Of a DNA stretch of 5,630 nt, positions 1-5,127 are shown in pieces (positions within the stretch are counted from its first letter, which is position 1; the number at the start of each line of letters is the position of its first letter). This DNA comes from Desulfuromonadaceae bacterium (GTDB taxonomy: Bacteria; Desulfobacterota; Desulfuromonadia; Desulfuromonadales; Desulfuromonadaceae). Below the pieces are notes generated by a model, which was given only the letters and a program-made list of their open reading frames with translations, did no database searches and was not told where the DNA came from. The position numbers and the translations under genes are program-made. The stretch lies in contig JAMOOS010000341.1 in the NCBI GenBank assembly GCA_027065245.1, positions 1 through 5,630 on the forward strand, written 5' to 3'.

Positions 1-331
1 GCGCCATCAAATTAAGGGTTATGCGGCGGTCGGGATGGACGGTAACCACCACCATGGCGTAGCACTCGTCCTGCTCCGTTATCCCCAGTACCTTACGCTC
101 GCTCTCCTCTGCCAGCACACCATAGGTAGGGAAAAAATTGGTCGGATCGGTAAGCACCAGCGCCACCTGCGGATCTTCGACGCTCTGAATCCAGAACAGC
201 GGCCCCTCTTTTTCGTTAGGCATTACCACGAAATCGCGCAAATTTTCAAAACCGATCAGCCCTTCGGGAAAGCGCAGTACCTGCGCCGGATCGTACTCAA
301 TTTCGCCAAAGCGAGTATTTATCTTTTTCAT
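1..331 (-). CDS. fliW: FliW, flagellar assembly factor and CsrA antagonist (3' end outside window)
   Basis: My reading of the minus strand from the ATG at 331-329 gives about 110 codons without a stop, beginning MKKINTRFGEIEYDPAQVL and continuing through FPEGLIGFENLRDFVV, LFWIQSVEDPQVALVLTDP and MVVVTVHPDRRITLNLMA. These are the characteristic N-terminal and central blocks of FliW; the family is about 140-160 residues, so roughly the last 35-45 are missing. FliW is a cytoplasmic protein that binds either flagellin or CsrA: when flagellin is exported, freed FliW captures CsrA and relieves repression of flagellin mRNA (established in Bacillus subtilis). The start overlaps the csrA stop as ATGA, and a GGGGGA SD lies five bases upstream inside the last csrA codons, so translation is probably coupled. 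No odd features are seen in the visible part. Confidence 0.94.
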   Translation of the reverse strand, partial: MKKINTRFGEIEYDPAQVLRFPEGLIGFENLRDFVVMPNEKEGPLFWIQSVEDPQVALVLTDPTNFFPTYGVLAEESERKVLGITEQDECYAMVVVTVHPDRRITLNLMA

Positions 332-570
332 TCTTCCCCCTGTGGTGACGGCAAATCGGCGCTGATGGCCGCCAGATCCTCCATGGACCAACTCAGTGCC
401 GCCTGGTTCTGTTTCTGAATACGCTCGTAGACCTCCTGGCGATATATTTTTTTATCGCGCGGAGCATCAATACCCAGACGAATGGTACCGCCCTTGATCT
501 CTATCACGGTAAGTTTGATATCGTCACCAATTACGATACCCTCACCAATTTTTCTGGTCAAAACCAGCAT
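328..570 (-). CDS. csrA: CsrA, carbon storage / translational regulator (FliW-linked type)
   Basis: An 80-residue protein starting MLVLTRKIGEGIVIGDDI, with the family core IKGGTIRLGIDAPRDKKIYR and helix QEVYERIQKQN. CsrA is a homodimeric RNA-binding protein that recognises GGA motifs, often over the SD, and blocks translation. L4 and R6 on strand 1 and R44, the main RNA-contacting positions in the E. coli protein, are present. The enterobacterial form is about 61 residues; here a tail of about 20 follows the helix (NQAALSWSMEDLAAISADLP), resembling the longer CsrA of FliW-containing bacteria, where the C-terminal region binds FliW. The ATG at 570-568 has AAAGG seven bases upstream. It follows flgL by 24 bases and overlaps fliW by four. 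A single GGA lies in the 24-base gap, possibly relevant to autoregulation, but this is weak. Confidence 0.97.
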   Translation of the reverse strand: MLVLTRKIGEGIVIGDDIKLTVIEIKGGTIRLGIDAPRDKKIYRQEVYERIQKQNQAALSWSMEDLAAISADLPSPQGEE

Positions 571-594
571 AGCAACCTTTCATATCCAGCCATT

Positions 595-1956
595 TTACAT
601 GTAATCGAGTATCGACAGTTTTCCCACCTTGCCGGTAACATTCAACGCCGCCTGGAACGCCGTCTCGGTTTGGGTTATCTCGGTAATTACGTCGATAAGA
701 TCCACATCCTCGTAGCGGGAAAGTATCTGCTTCAAATCCACCTTGACCCCTTCGAGATGTTCTTTGGATGTTTCGATCCGGTGCGCATTGTTGCCCATGC
801 GTCCGCGGGCACTGCGTACCTGATCAGCAGCGTCTTCCAATGTGGTGAGCATATCGTTTAAAGAGGGAACCGTGCTAAGTTGCACCGGCGCGCCGCTGAC
901 AATAAGCGAAATATCGTTGCCGCCACTATCGTGAATCGGTGTACCGGCATTATCGGTGAGAACCGGCTGACCATTACTGTCTACCACAGCCAGACTTCCA
1001 TCGCTATGAGTGTATACCGGCTGGTTCAACGCCGCTCCCGTCAGGGAATTACCGCTGTAATCGACGATATCGGGATCGAACTGCGTATTGTAATCAGCGA
1101 TGGTCAATTGCTCACCAGCGGTATTGGTTAGCGGCTGCAAATTGACCGGCCGGCCCTGAAACACCAGCGGGATTTCGTTGCCACCACCATCCAGCACCGG
1201 CGTCGGCGGGCTGGCGCCGTCGAGTACAATGGGCGTATAGTCACCGTTGGCTTCATCCATATAGCCGATAAACGGCGTAGGCAGCACATCGTTACCATTG
1301 TAGACCCGTCCGCTCTCACCACGGATGGCCCGTTCCAGATTGGTAAGAGTGGCAAACACGTCGATACCAGTCTGCTCCAGCAGGCCATCATTGTTGTTAT
1401 CGCTACGCCCCTGAAACAACTTGGCACCATCAAGGTTGGTCTGCACATACTCACCCGGCGAGGTTTCCAGCTTTTTCAGGTTGGAATCTCCCTGGTAAAC
1501 TACGGTATCGCCATTTTCCACAAACGGTACAGTATCCTCGCGAAAGCCGCCGAAGATATACTGCCCACCCACCTGGGCGTTGGCAACACTGAGCATTTCG
1601 GTTTTCACATAACCAACCTGATCAGCCAAGGTCTGCAAATCAGCGTCACTCATGGCGCCGTTGATGGCGTTAATGGTAACCTCTTTGGCTCGCACCAGCA
1701 GATTTTCGCTCTGATCGAGATAGCTATCCTGATTCTGCACCCGATCCAGCGCCGTGGACAACGAGCCAATAAAGCGATCTGTGGCACGAATCTGAGTACG
1801 CGCCGACAGTACCGGTCTGATAGCAGCCGGATCATCGGAAGGACGGATGAGTTTTTTGCCAGTAGCCGCCTGATTGCGCAAAGATTCCAGTTTATTGTTA
1901 ATCCTGCCAAGTTCGGCGTTAAGGGTGCGATATGTGGTAGCCTGGGTCGATTTCAT
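595..1956 (-). CDS. flgL: FlgL, hook-filament junction protein (HAP3), enlarged
   Basis: A 453-residue flagellin-superfamily protein that joins the hook, via FlgK, to the filament outside the cell. The N-terminal D0/D1 coiled region covers residues 1 to about 140, with TYRTLNAELGRINNKLESL, the conserved RPSDDPAAI block and QYIFGGFRED. The C-terminal D1/D0 helices cover about 366-453, with DVDLIDVITEITQTETAFQA and an ending in LSILDYM. Many FlgL proteins are about 300-400 residues. The extra length sits at about residues 215-362, a Gly/Pro/Asp-rich segment with diverged repeats (separate entry). Residues 186-191 (DNNNDG) resemble the start of a calcium-binding loop, but the canonical acidic residue at loop position 12 is absent. 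The ATG at 1956 is five bases after the flgK stop; its SD, GGAGG, is formed by the last codons of flgK. Export is expected through the type III apparatus with FlgN, so the lack of a signal peptide fits. Confidence 0.95.
   Translation of the reverse strand: MKSTQATTYRTLNAELGRINNKLESLRNQAATGKKLIRPSDDPAAIRPVLSARTQIRATDRFIGSLSTALDRVQNQDSYLDQSENLLVRAKEVTINAINGAMSDADLQTLADQVGYVKTEMLSVANAQVGGQYIFGGFREDTVPFVENGDTVVYQGDSNLKKLETSPGEYVQTNLDGAKLFQGRSDNNNDGLLEQTGIDVFATLTNLERAIRGESGRVYNGNDVLPTPFIGYMDEANGDYTPIVLDGASPPTPVLDGGGNEIPLVFQGRPVNLQPLTNTAGEQLTIADYNTQFDPDIVDYSGNSLTGAALNQPVYTHSDGSLAVVDSNGQPVLTDNAGTPIHDSGGNDISLIVSGAPVQLSTVPSLNDMLTTLEDAADQVRSARGRMGNNAHRIETSKEHLEGVKVDLKQILSRYEDVDLIDVITEITQTETAFQAALNVTGKVGKLSILDYM
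871..1206 (-). repeat. Diverged internal repeat in the FlgL variable insert
   Basis: Two 25-residue units lie 87 residues apart in FlgL: residues 251-275 (nt 1132-1206) and residues 338-362 (nt 871-945). By eye they align without gaps with 12 of 25 identities; the key shared positions are TP, D, GGN, I, L, G, PV and L. The similarity survives at the DNA level: plus-strand positions around 1172-1191 and 911-930 match at 17 of 20 bases. Between them, residues 325-349 contain three short units (VDSNGQPV, TDNAGTPI, HDSGGNDI) that look like successive beta-turn repeats. This suggests the insert grew by duplication of a beta-rich unit, forming an outer D2-like domain. The function is unknown. Confidence 0.65.
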
Positions 1957-1961
1957 GGCGG

Positions 1962-3620
1962 TTACCTCCGGATATTCATCACGGTACCCATCATTTCGTC
2001 AACGGTGGATAACAGTTTAGCCGAGGCCTCGAAACCGCGCTGGAATTTTATCAGGCTGATCATCTCCTCTTCCAGCGACACGCCCACGGCACCGTCACGC
2101 ATGTTCTTAAGCTGGGTAAGCGAATCCTCTGCCCCCGACTGCGACAGGCGGTTCTGCCCCGCCTCTATGCCAACCCGCGCCGTCATCTTGCCGTAAAAAC
2201 TGACAAAAGTATCTTCATCGTTTACCGCGTTCTGATCCTTGAGCGCCGATATGGCCAGAGCATTGGTATTATCCCCGGGAGCACTGCTGTTACCGGCAGC
2301 AACCTTGACTGGATCTTGTACAGACATCGACATCAACTGGCTCATGTTGGCCATGGTAAACTTTGGTTTGGCGTAAGCACCACCGATATCATCCATGTCA
2401 AAATTGATGCTGTCGTTATGATTATTGGGCAGCACTGTCAAAACATAGTTGCCGTCATCCAACTGATCCACACTGGCGCTTACATTGGCAGCGGAACCGT
2501 TTATCGCGTCCCTCAGATCTTCGAGAGAACCGCCGCCAAAGGCGATATCGGTTGTTACTCCGGCAACTTCGAGAGAAACGTTGCCACTGCTAAAGGCGGT
2601 AGCCAAGTCCGGGGCGACATATTCCTGGCTGGCATGATTACCAGGGTTATTGAAAAATGGCACACCGGTGGAGCCGTCCAAGCCAGTGCCAGCCTCGTGT
2701 AAATTATTTACCTTCTGCACAATTTCATAGGCGGTAAGATCGAGATCTTTTTTCAGCCCGGGGATAAACTCGTCGCGCAACTCCAGCAGCCCGCGAAACT
2801 TGCCACCTAGGTTCTTCCCTTCGACTTCAAACGAAGTGGTACCAACCTCCACCTGCAGCGACAGCTCATCACCTTTGGGAACAGCCTTGAGCTGCAGGGC
2901 CGTGCTGTTCTGCACCAGCGGCAAGCCACCGGGCAACTGGATATTTAGAGCACCGGTAGGTTCTTCGTAGGACTGCACACCCAGGGTATAGGTTACCTCC
3001 TGCAACAAGGTGTCGCGCCGGTCAAGAAACGAGTTGGGCGAGCGGCCATTGGCCTTGAGAGTCTGTATTCGCGCATTGAGATCGGCAATCTGACGCAGCT
3101 TGAGGTTAACGCCGTCAATCTCAGACATAACGGTTTCATTGATATTGCCGCGCACATCGTCGAGATCGCGCGCTACGGTATTAAACGCCGAAGAGAGCAG
3201 CTCACCGCGCTGAATGGTCATATCCCGCTCTACCTGACCGCTGGGATTGGTACTGAGCGCCTGCCACGAATCAAAAAAACGGTCGATTTCGGTGGCCAGG
3301 TTTTCTTCGCCCACACTGAATATCCGCTCCAGTTCCGCCAGCGGTGTAGCCTTGGCATCCTCCTGCCCAAGCTGCTGGCTTTTATCGAGTAACTGCTCAC
3401 TGATGAACACATCGTGCTCACGCACGATATCGGTTATCTTAACTCCCTGGCCGACAAAGAACGAACCAAACTTCAGAGAGGGAAAATCGGAAAACACCGC
3501 TTTCTGGCGCGAGTAGCCTTCAGTATTGACATTGGCGATATTGTTGCCAGTGATCTCCAACGACTTCTGGTTGGTGAACATGCTGGTCTTGCCAACATTG
3601 AGCGCAGCGGCTAAACCCAT
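1962..3620 (-). CDS. flgK: FlgK, hook-filament junction protein (HAP1)
   Basis: A 552-residue protein, close to the usual family length, that forms the first junction layer on the hook tip. The N terminus MGLAAALNVGKTSMFTNQ and the rod/hook block SLEITGNNIANVNTEGYSRQ (residues 20-39) are diagnostic. The C-terminal block (about 515-550) contains SLEEEMISLIKFQRGFEASA and TVDEMMGTVMNI, the helix shared by rod, hook and HAP proteins. Residues about 345-405 (GNVSLEVAGV, SLEDLRDAING, ASVDQLDDGNYVLTV) look like a flagellin IN-type beta domain. Start choice: a GTG at 3623 would give a four-base overlap with flgN, but it is only two to three bases from the SD (GGGAGG). The ATG at 3620, five bases from the SD and overlapping the flgN stop as TGATG, fits spacing and family N termini better. 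FlgK is exported without a signal peptide, presumably bound by FlgN. Confidence 0.96.
   Translation of the reverse strand: MGLAAALNVGKTSMFTNQKSLEITGNNIANVNTEGYSRQKAVFSDFPSLKFGSFFVGQGVKITDIVREHDVFISEQLLDKSQQLGQEDAKATPLAELERIFSVGEENLATEIDRFFDSWQALSTNPSGQVERDMTIQRGELLSSAFNTVARDLDDVRGNINETVMSEIDGVNLKLRQIADLNARIQTLKANGRSPNSFLDRRDTLLQEVTYTLGVQSYEEPTGALNIQLPGGLPLVQNSTALQLKAVPKGDELSLQVEVGTTSFEVEGKNLGGKFRGLLELRDEFIPGLKKDLDLTAYEIVQKVNNLHEAGTGLDGSTGVPFFNNPGNHASQEYVAPDLATAFSSGNVSLEVAGVTTDIAFGGGSLEDLRDAINGSAANVSASVDQLDDGNYVLTVLPNNHNDSINFDMDDIGGAYAKPKFTMANMSQLMSMSVQDPVKVAAGNSSAPGDNTNALAISALKDQNAVNDEDTFVSFYGKMTARVGIEAGQNRLSQSGAEDSLTQLKNMRDGAVGVSLEEEMISLIKFQRGFEASAKLLSTVDEMMGTVMNIRR
1965..1969 (-). promoter_or_regulatory. 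Ribosome binding site of flgL inside the end of flgK
   Basis: GGAGG on the minus strand lies eight bases before the flgL ATG. It is made from the last two sense codons of flgK (CGG AGG), and the TAA stop follows directly. This fixes the flgL start and suggests that ribosomes ending flgK re-initiate on flgL. Confidence 0.8.
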
Positions 3621-3970
3621 CACACCCTCCCGGACAGCAACCTGCCGCCCTTGATGGCGGCGACCATGGAGCCATTTGGAGTATAGGAATCGGGCACGGT
3701 TTTGCGCCCGAAAAACTCCATCGATTCTCTAATCCAGTTCAGTGCCGACCACAGCAGGTAAGCGTTGCGCCGGTTTTCAAAGCGGATTTTCTCCGCCAGT
3801 TCCAGATCCGCGTCCCCCAGCTCAACATCAATGTCCAAACGGTCAAGCAAAACACTCTTGCGCATGGTGGCATCCTGCATCGCCTCAATATCGAGGGCGA
3901 TGGCATGCTCACGCTCTTCGATAATCACATCGAGCAATTCCTGCAAGCTGTCGCGCACTGAATTTTTCAT
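3620..3970 (-). CDS. flgN: FlgN, export chaperone for FlgK and FlgL
   Basis: A 116-residue, mostly helical, charged protein with no signal peptide or membrane segment. The N-terminal helices (LQELLDVIIEEREHAIALD, then MQDATMRKSVLLDRLD) and the tail PNGSMVAAIKGGRLLSGRV fit the FlgN family, whose members are small cytoplasmic chaperones that bind the C-terminal helix of FlgK and FlgL and deliver them to the export gate. Sequence conservation in this family is low, so position between flgM and flgK carries much of the weight. The ATG at 3970 overlaps the flgM stop as ATGA and has GAAGGA eight bases upstream inside flgM. Its own 3' end supplies the SD for flgK. An unrelated small helical flagellar protein cannot be excluded from sequence alone, but is unlikely here. 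Confidence 0.9.
   Translation of the reverse strand: MKNSVRDSLQELLDVIIEEREHAIALDIEAMQDATMRKSVLLDRLDIDVELGDADLELAEKIRFENRRNAYLLWSALNWIRESMEFFGRKTVPDSYTPNGSMVAAIKGGRLLSGRV
3625..3631 (-). promoter_or_regulatory. Ribosome binding site of flgK inside the end of flgN
   Basis: GGGAGGG on the minus strand lies within the last codons of flgN. Taking GGGAGG as the core, the spacing is five bases to the ATG at 3620 but only two to the GTG at 3623, which is why the ATG is preferred as the flgK start. Confidence 0.7.
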
Positions 3971-4341
3971 ACCTTGCGTCCTTCAGCCAAAAACGTAAGC
4001 AGACTGGCGGCAACCTTTTTGAGATCCGGCTGATACGAGCCATCTGCAACCTGCATCTTCAGCTCGGCAACCTTGTCGCTGCGCTCAACCTCAACGCTTT
4101 CAGCCACATCCTGCACCATGGTCGGGTGATGTAACTGCGCCGCCTGGATACCGTCAACACCCTGCTGCTGCGGCACCACCGCCGCACCCTGAGCCTGGCC
4201 AGCCTGTTGCAGCAACGCCGAAAAACTGACCTTATCCTCAGTTTTAACCTTGCCGGCGGCGCCTTCGTTCTGTTGTTGACGGGCTTTTTTTACCGTTGCC
4301 TGTTGAATAAGCCCCTTGTCGCCACTAATCCGCATAGTCAT
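3967..4341 (-). CDS. flgM: FlgM, anti-sigma-28 factor
   Basis: A 124-residue protein when started at the ATG at 4341. The C-terminal region (SDKVAELKMQVADGSYQPD, then LKKVAASLLTFLAEG) is the FlgM signature: two helices that wrap sigma-28 (FliA) around the conserved DGSYxPD turn. FlgM keeps sigma-28 inactive until the hook is complete and FlgM itself is exported. The N-terminal half is Gln/Ala-rich and low in complexity, as expected for the disordered export region, and makes the protein longer than the 97-residue Salmonella form. Three starts are possible: GTG at 4350, ATG at 4341 (five bases after a GGGTGG SD) and ATG at 4335 (MRISGDKG, most like other FlgM N termini but eleven bases from the SD). 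The 4341 start is chosen on spacing. The gene overlaps flgN by four bases and has its own candidate sigma-28 promoter, giving negative feedback. Confidence 0.93.
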   Translation of the reverse strand: MTMRISGDKGLIQQATVKKARQQQNEGAAGKVKTEDKVSFSALLQQAGQAQGAAVVPQQQGVDGIQAAQLHHPTMVQDVAESVEVERSDKVAELKMQVADGSYQPDLKKVAASLLTFLAEGRKV

Positions 4342-4372
4342 GATAACCACCCATAAATGTTAGTAACCAATG

Positions 4373-4451
4373 GCAGCAACACTGTGCTGCGCCGCCACGA
4401 AATAAACCTGATATATAACAATGACGTCCCGCCCCCAGGAGTGCGTCGGAC
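4373..4451 (-). promoter_or_regulatory. Two further hairpins in the flgM leader
   Basis: Downstream of the pseudoknot candidate the leader can form two more stems. One pairs 4426-4429 with 4448-4451 and 4430-4432 with 4443-4445, seven base pairs with a two-base bulge. The other pairs 4373-4378 with 4385-4390, six perfect pairs (GCAGCA/TGCTGC) around a six-base loop, ending about 30 bases before the flgM start. Neither is followed by a T-run, so they do not look like terminators. Confidence 0.3.
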
Positions 4452-4457
4452 TTTCCA

Positions 4458-4519
4458 TGAACCGGCTTCAAAACCGTCTGGCCGGTTCACATTTCCGCTG
4501 CGATCCGTAAAGCCAGACG
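4458..4519 (-). promoter_or_regulatory. Candidate structured 5' leader of flgM (H-type pseudoknot)
   Basis: The minus strand contains a perfect nine-base inverted repeat, TGAACCGGC (4489-4481) with GCCGGTTCA (4466-4458). A second perfect eight-base pair joins CGTCTGGC (4519-4512) with GCCAGACG (4482-4475). The second segment falls in the loop of the first hairpin, so six pairs (4519-4514 with 4480-4475) can form together with the nine-pair stem. This gives a classical H-type pseudoknot with no bases between stems, a 24-base first loop and an eight-base last loop. The full eight-pair helix would instead compete with the hairpin by two bases. The element begins about eight bases after the predicted transcription start. 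I do not recognise it as a known riboswitch; the hallmarks of the cyclic-di-GMP-I class are absent. Confidence 0.4.
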
Positions 4520-4533
4520 CGCTCCTAGCTGTA

Positions 4534-4561
4534 ATATCGACACTAACCACGGGAAAATTTA
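4534..4561 (-). promoter_or_regulatory. Sigma-28 (FliA)-type promoter for flgM
   Basis: TAAATTTT (4561-4554), 12 bases, then GTCGATAT (4541-4534) on the minus strand. This matches the FliA pattern TAAA-N15-GCCGATAA in both halves (six of eight in the -10), with a gap of 16 instead of 15. The predicted start is near 4527-4526, giving a leader of about 185 nt. The same arrangement occurs upstream of flgJ, which raises confidence. A sigma-28 promoter on flgM is known in enterobacteria. Confidence 0.6.
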
Positions 4562-4564
4562 GAG

Positions 4565-4581
4565 AAAAAAGTCGGGAGACT
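4565..4581 (-). terminator. Weak terminator-like hairpin between flgJ and flgM
   Basis: AGTC-TCCC-GACT followed by a T-run on the minus strand, starting 18 bases after the flgJ stop and directly before the flgM promoter. The stem is only four pairs, so it could at best reduce read-through from flgJ. Confidence 0.22.
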
Positions 4582-4598
4582 GTCGGGCGAAGGGATAA

Positions 4599-4919
4599 CT
4601 ACAGACCATCTACACTGGAAGAGTGCTGCAACTGGCGATAGATCTGCTCACCGATACCAAGGCTTTGCTTATGAGCCATGGCCCGAGCAACTTCGCCATC
4701 AAACAGATCGGTATAAACATCAGTGGCGATATCTTTATCAAGCAGACCAGAATCAATCTCTGTACTACGCATGGACTTGAACATAAACTGCAACATCACC
4801 GCTTCAAACTCCTCACAAGTATTCTTGAGAGCGGCGTCATTTGAGACCGACCTGTTCGCTGCACCAGCAACAGAAGAACCATCGTTAATGTACATGCGCG
4901 GATCCACAAACAGATTCAT
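4599..4919 (-). CDS. flgJ: FlgJ, rod-capping / rod-assembly protein, single-domain form
   Basis: A 106-residue protein matching the N-terminal rod-binding domain of FlgJ: LKNTCEEFEAVMLQFMFKSM at residues 31-50, DIATDVYTDLFDGEVARAMA at about 63-82, and GIGEQIYRQL at 88-97. FlgJ acts in the periplasm as the cap under which rod subunits polymerise. The muramidase domain fused to this region in Salmonella is absent and there is no signal peptide, as in many single-domain FlgJ proteins; wall hydrolysis must come from another protein. Start choice: the ATG at 4919 has a strong GGGGAGG four bases upstream. The frame stays open to 5006 and contains an in-frame TTG at 4949 after an AAGGAGG, but the added residues look non-native. 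It is divergent from the transposase and appears to be the first gene of this unit, with its own sigma-28-like promoter. Confidence 0.92.
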   Translation of the reverse strand: MNLFVDPRMYINDGSSVAGAANRSVSNDAALKNTCEEFEAVMLQFMFKSMRSTEIDSGLLDKDIATDVYTDLFDGEVARAMAHKQSLGIGEQIYRQLQHSSSVDGL

Positions 4920-4922
4920 ATA

Positions 4923-4930
4923 CCCTCCCC
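4923..4930 (-). promoter_or_regulatory. Ribosome binding site of flgJ, with a second SD-like site upstream
   Basis: GGGGAGGG on the minus strand ends three bases before the ATG at 4919 and fixes the start. A second strong SD-like sequence, AAGGAGG, sits at 4961-4955, at the predicted 5' end of the transcript. Both contain GGA, the CsrA recognition core, about 30 bases apart. Confidence 0.7.
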
Positions 4931-4967
4931 AAATAAATTGACAAGGCAACAGCGCCTCCTTACCGGA

Positions 4968-4995
4968 ATATCGACAACTATAACGGCGATCTTTA
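4968..4995 (-). promoter_or_regulatory. Sigma-28 (FliA)-type promoter for flgJ
   Basis: TAAAGATC (4995-4988), 12 bases, then GTCGATAT (4975-4968) on the minus strand. The TAAA-to-GTCGATATT spacing of 16 is identical to that of the flgM promoter, and both are followed by AGGAG after six bases. The start is expected near 4961, giving a leader of about 42 nt. It is unusual for a rod-assembly gene, which is normally an earlier class. Confidence 0.6.
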
Positions 4996-5024
4996 ACCAT
5001 TTTCACAGCAGGCAGAAATTTGAT

Positions 5025-5089
5025 AATCGCGGTCGGGAGAGCGATCCTCCAAGGGTGAGTTGTAGAAGCGACATTCTTGTCGCGATTTT
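5025..5089. repeat. REP-like inverted doublet (REPIN/BIME-like)
   Basis: On the plus strand, GTAG (5062-5065) is followed by a perfect hairpin: GCGACA (5068-5073), loop TTCT, TGTCGC (5078-5083), then GATTTT. A GTAG tetranucleotide 5' of a GC-rich hairpin is the hallmark of REP sequences processed by TnpA-REP (RAYT) proteins. Facing it on the minus strand, GGAG (5050-5047) precedes an imperfect palindrome with a five-pair stem (5041-5045 with 5026-5030). The two heads are 11 bases apart, the usual layout of a REP doublet. Only one copy is in the window, so repetition in the genome is unproven. The plus-strand hairpin with its short T-run could also act as a weak terminator. Confidence 0.5.
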
Positions 5090-5110
5090 GGGGCGCGGGG
5101 GGGTGTTGGG
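5090..5110 (+). other. G-rich tract with G-quadruplex pattern
   Basis: Runs of four, seven and three G at 5090-5093, 5097-5103 and 5108-5110 satisfy the four-tract pattern (three or more G, loops of one to seven) if the seven-G run is split into two. It lies between the REP-like doublet and the IS end, outside any gene. Whether it folds is unknown. Confidence 0.4.
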
Positions 5111-5127
5111 CGGTGTTGTTAATCGGA

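Noticed and set aside
1369..1401. FlgL residues 186-196, an EF-hand/dockerin-like calcium loop (DNNNDG).
   Set aside because: The first half fits, but position 12 is Gly instead of an acidic residue and there is no second loop, so calcium binding is not claimed.
670..3998. Several plus-strand open frames of 60-128 codons opposite flgL, flgK and flgN, and two minus-strand frames inside flgL.
   Set aside because: They lie wholly opposite or inside well-supported flagellar genes, lack SD sequences and recognisable protein features, and are shadows of the real coding frames.
4447..4458. Minus-strand ATGGAAAGTCCG, reminiscent of the GAGGAAAGUCC element of RNase P RNA.
   Set aside because: No other RNase P helices or the 3' partner element are present in the region; the match is short and probably chance.
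4426..4489. Possible cyclic-di-GMP-I (GEMM) riboswitch, because of a GACGCA string and GC-rich helices.
   Set aside because: The conserved CACGCA/AGGGCAAACC side, GNRA-capped stem and receptor sequences are not present.
4338..4550. A 70-codon minus-strand frame in the flgJ-flgM gap, starting GTG and ending in a TGA that overlaps the flgM ATG (ATGA).
   Set aside because: The overlap resembles true junctions in this operon, but the GTG start lies inside the predicted promoter, upstream of the expected transcription start, with no SD, and the protein has no recognisable family features. The leader is better explained as structured RNA.
4946..4959. GG-N10-GC spacing with TTGC on the minus strand upstream of flgJ, a possible sigma-54 site.
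   Set aside because: Only the GG and TTGC parts fit; the CA of TGGCAC is missing, and the site overlaps the SD-like AAGGAGG and would leave almost no leader.
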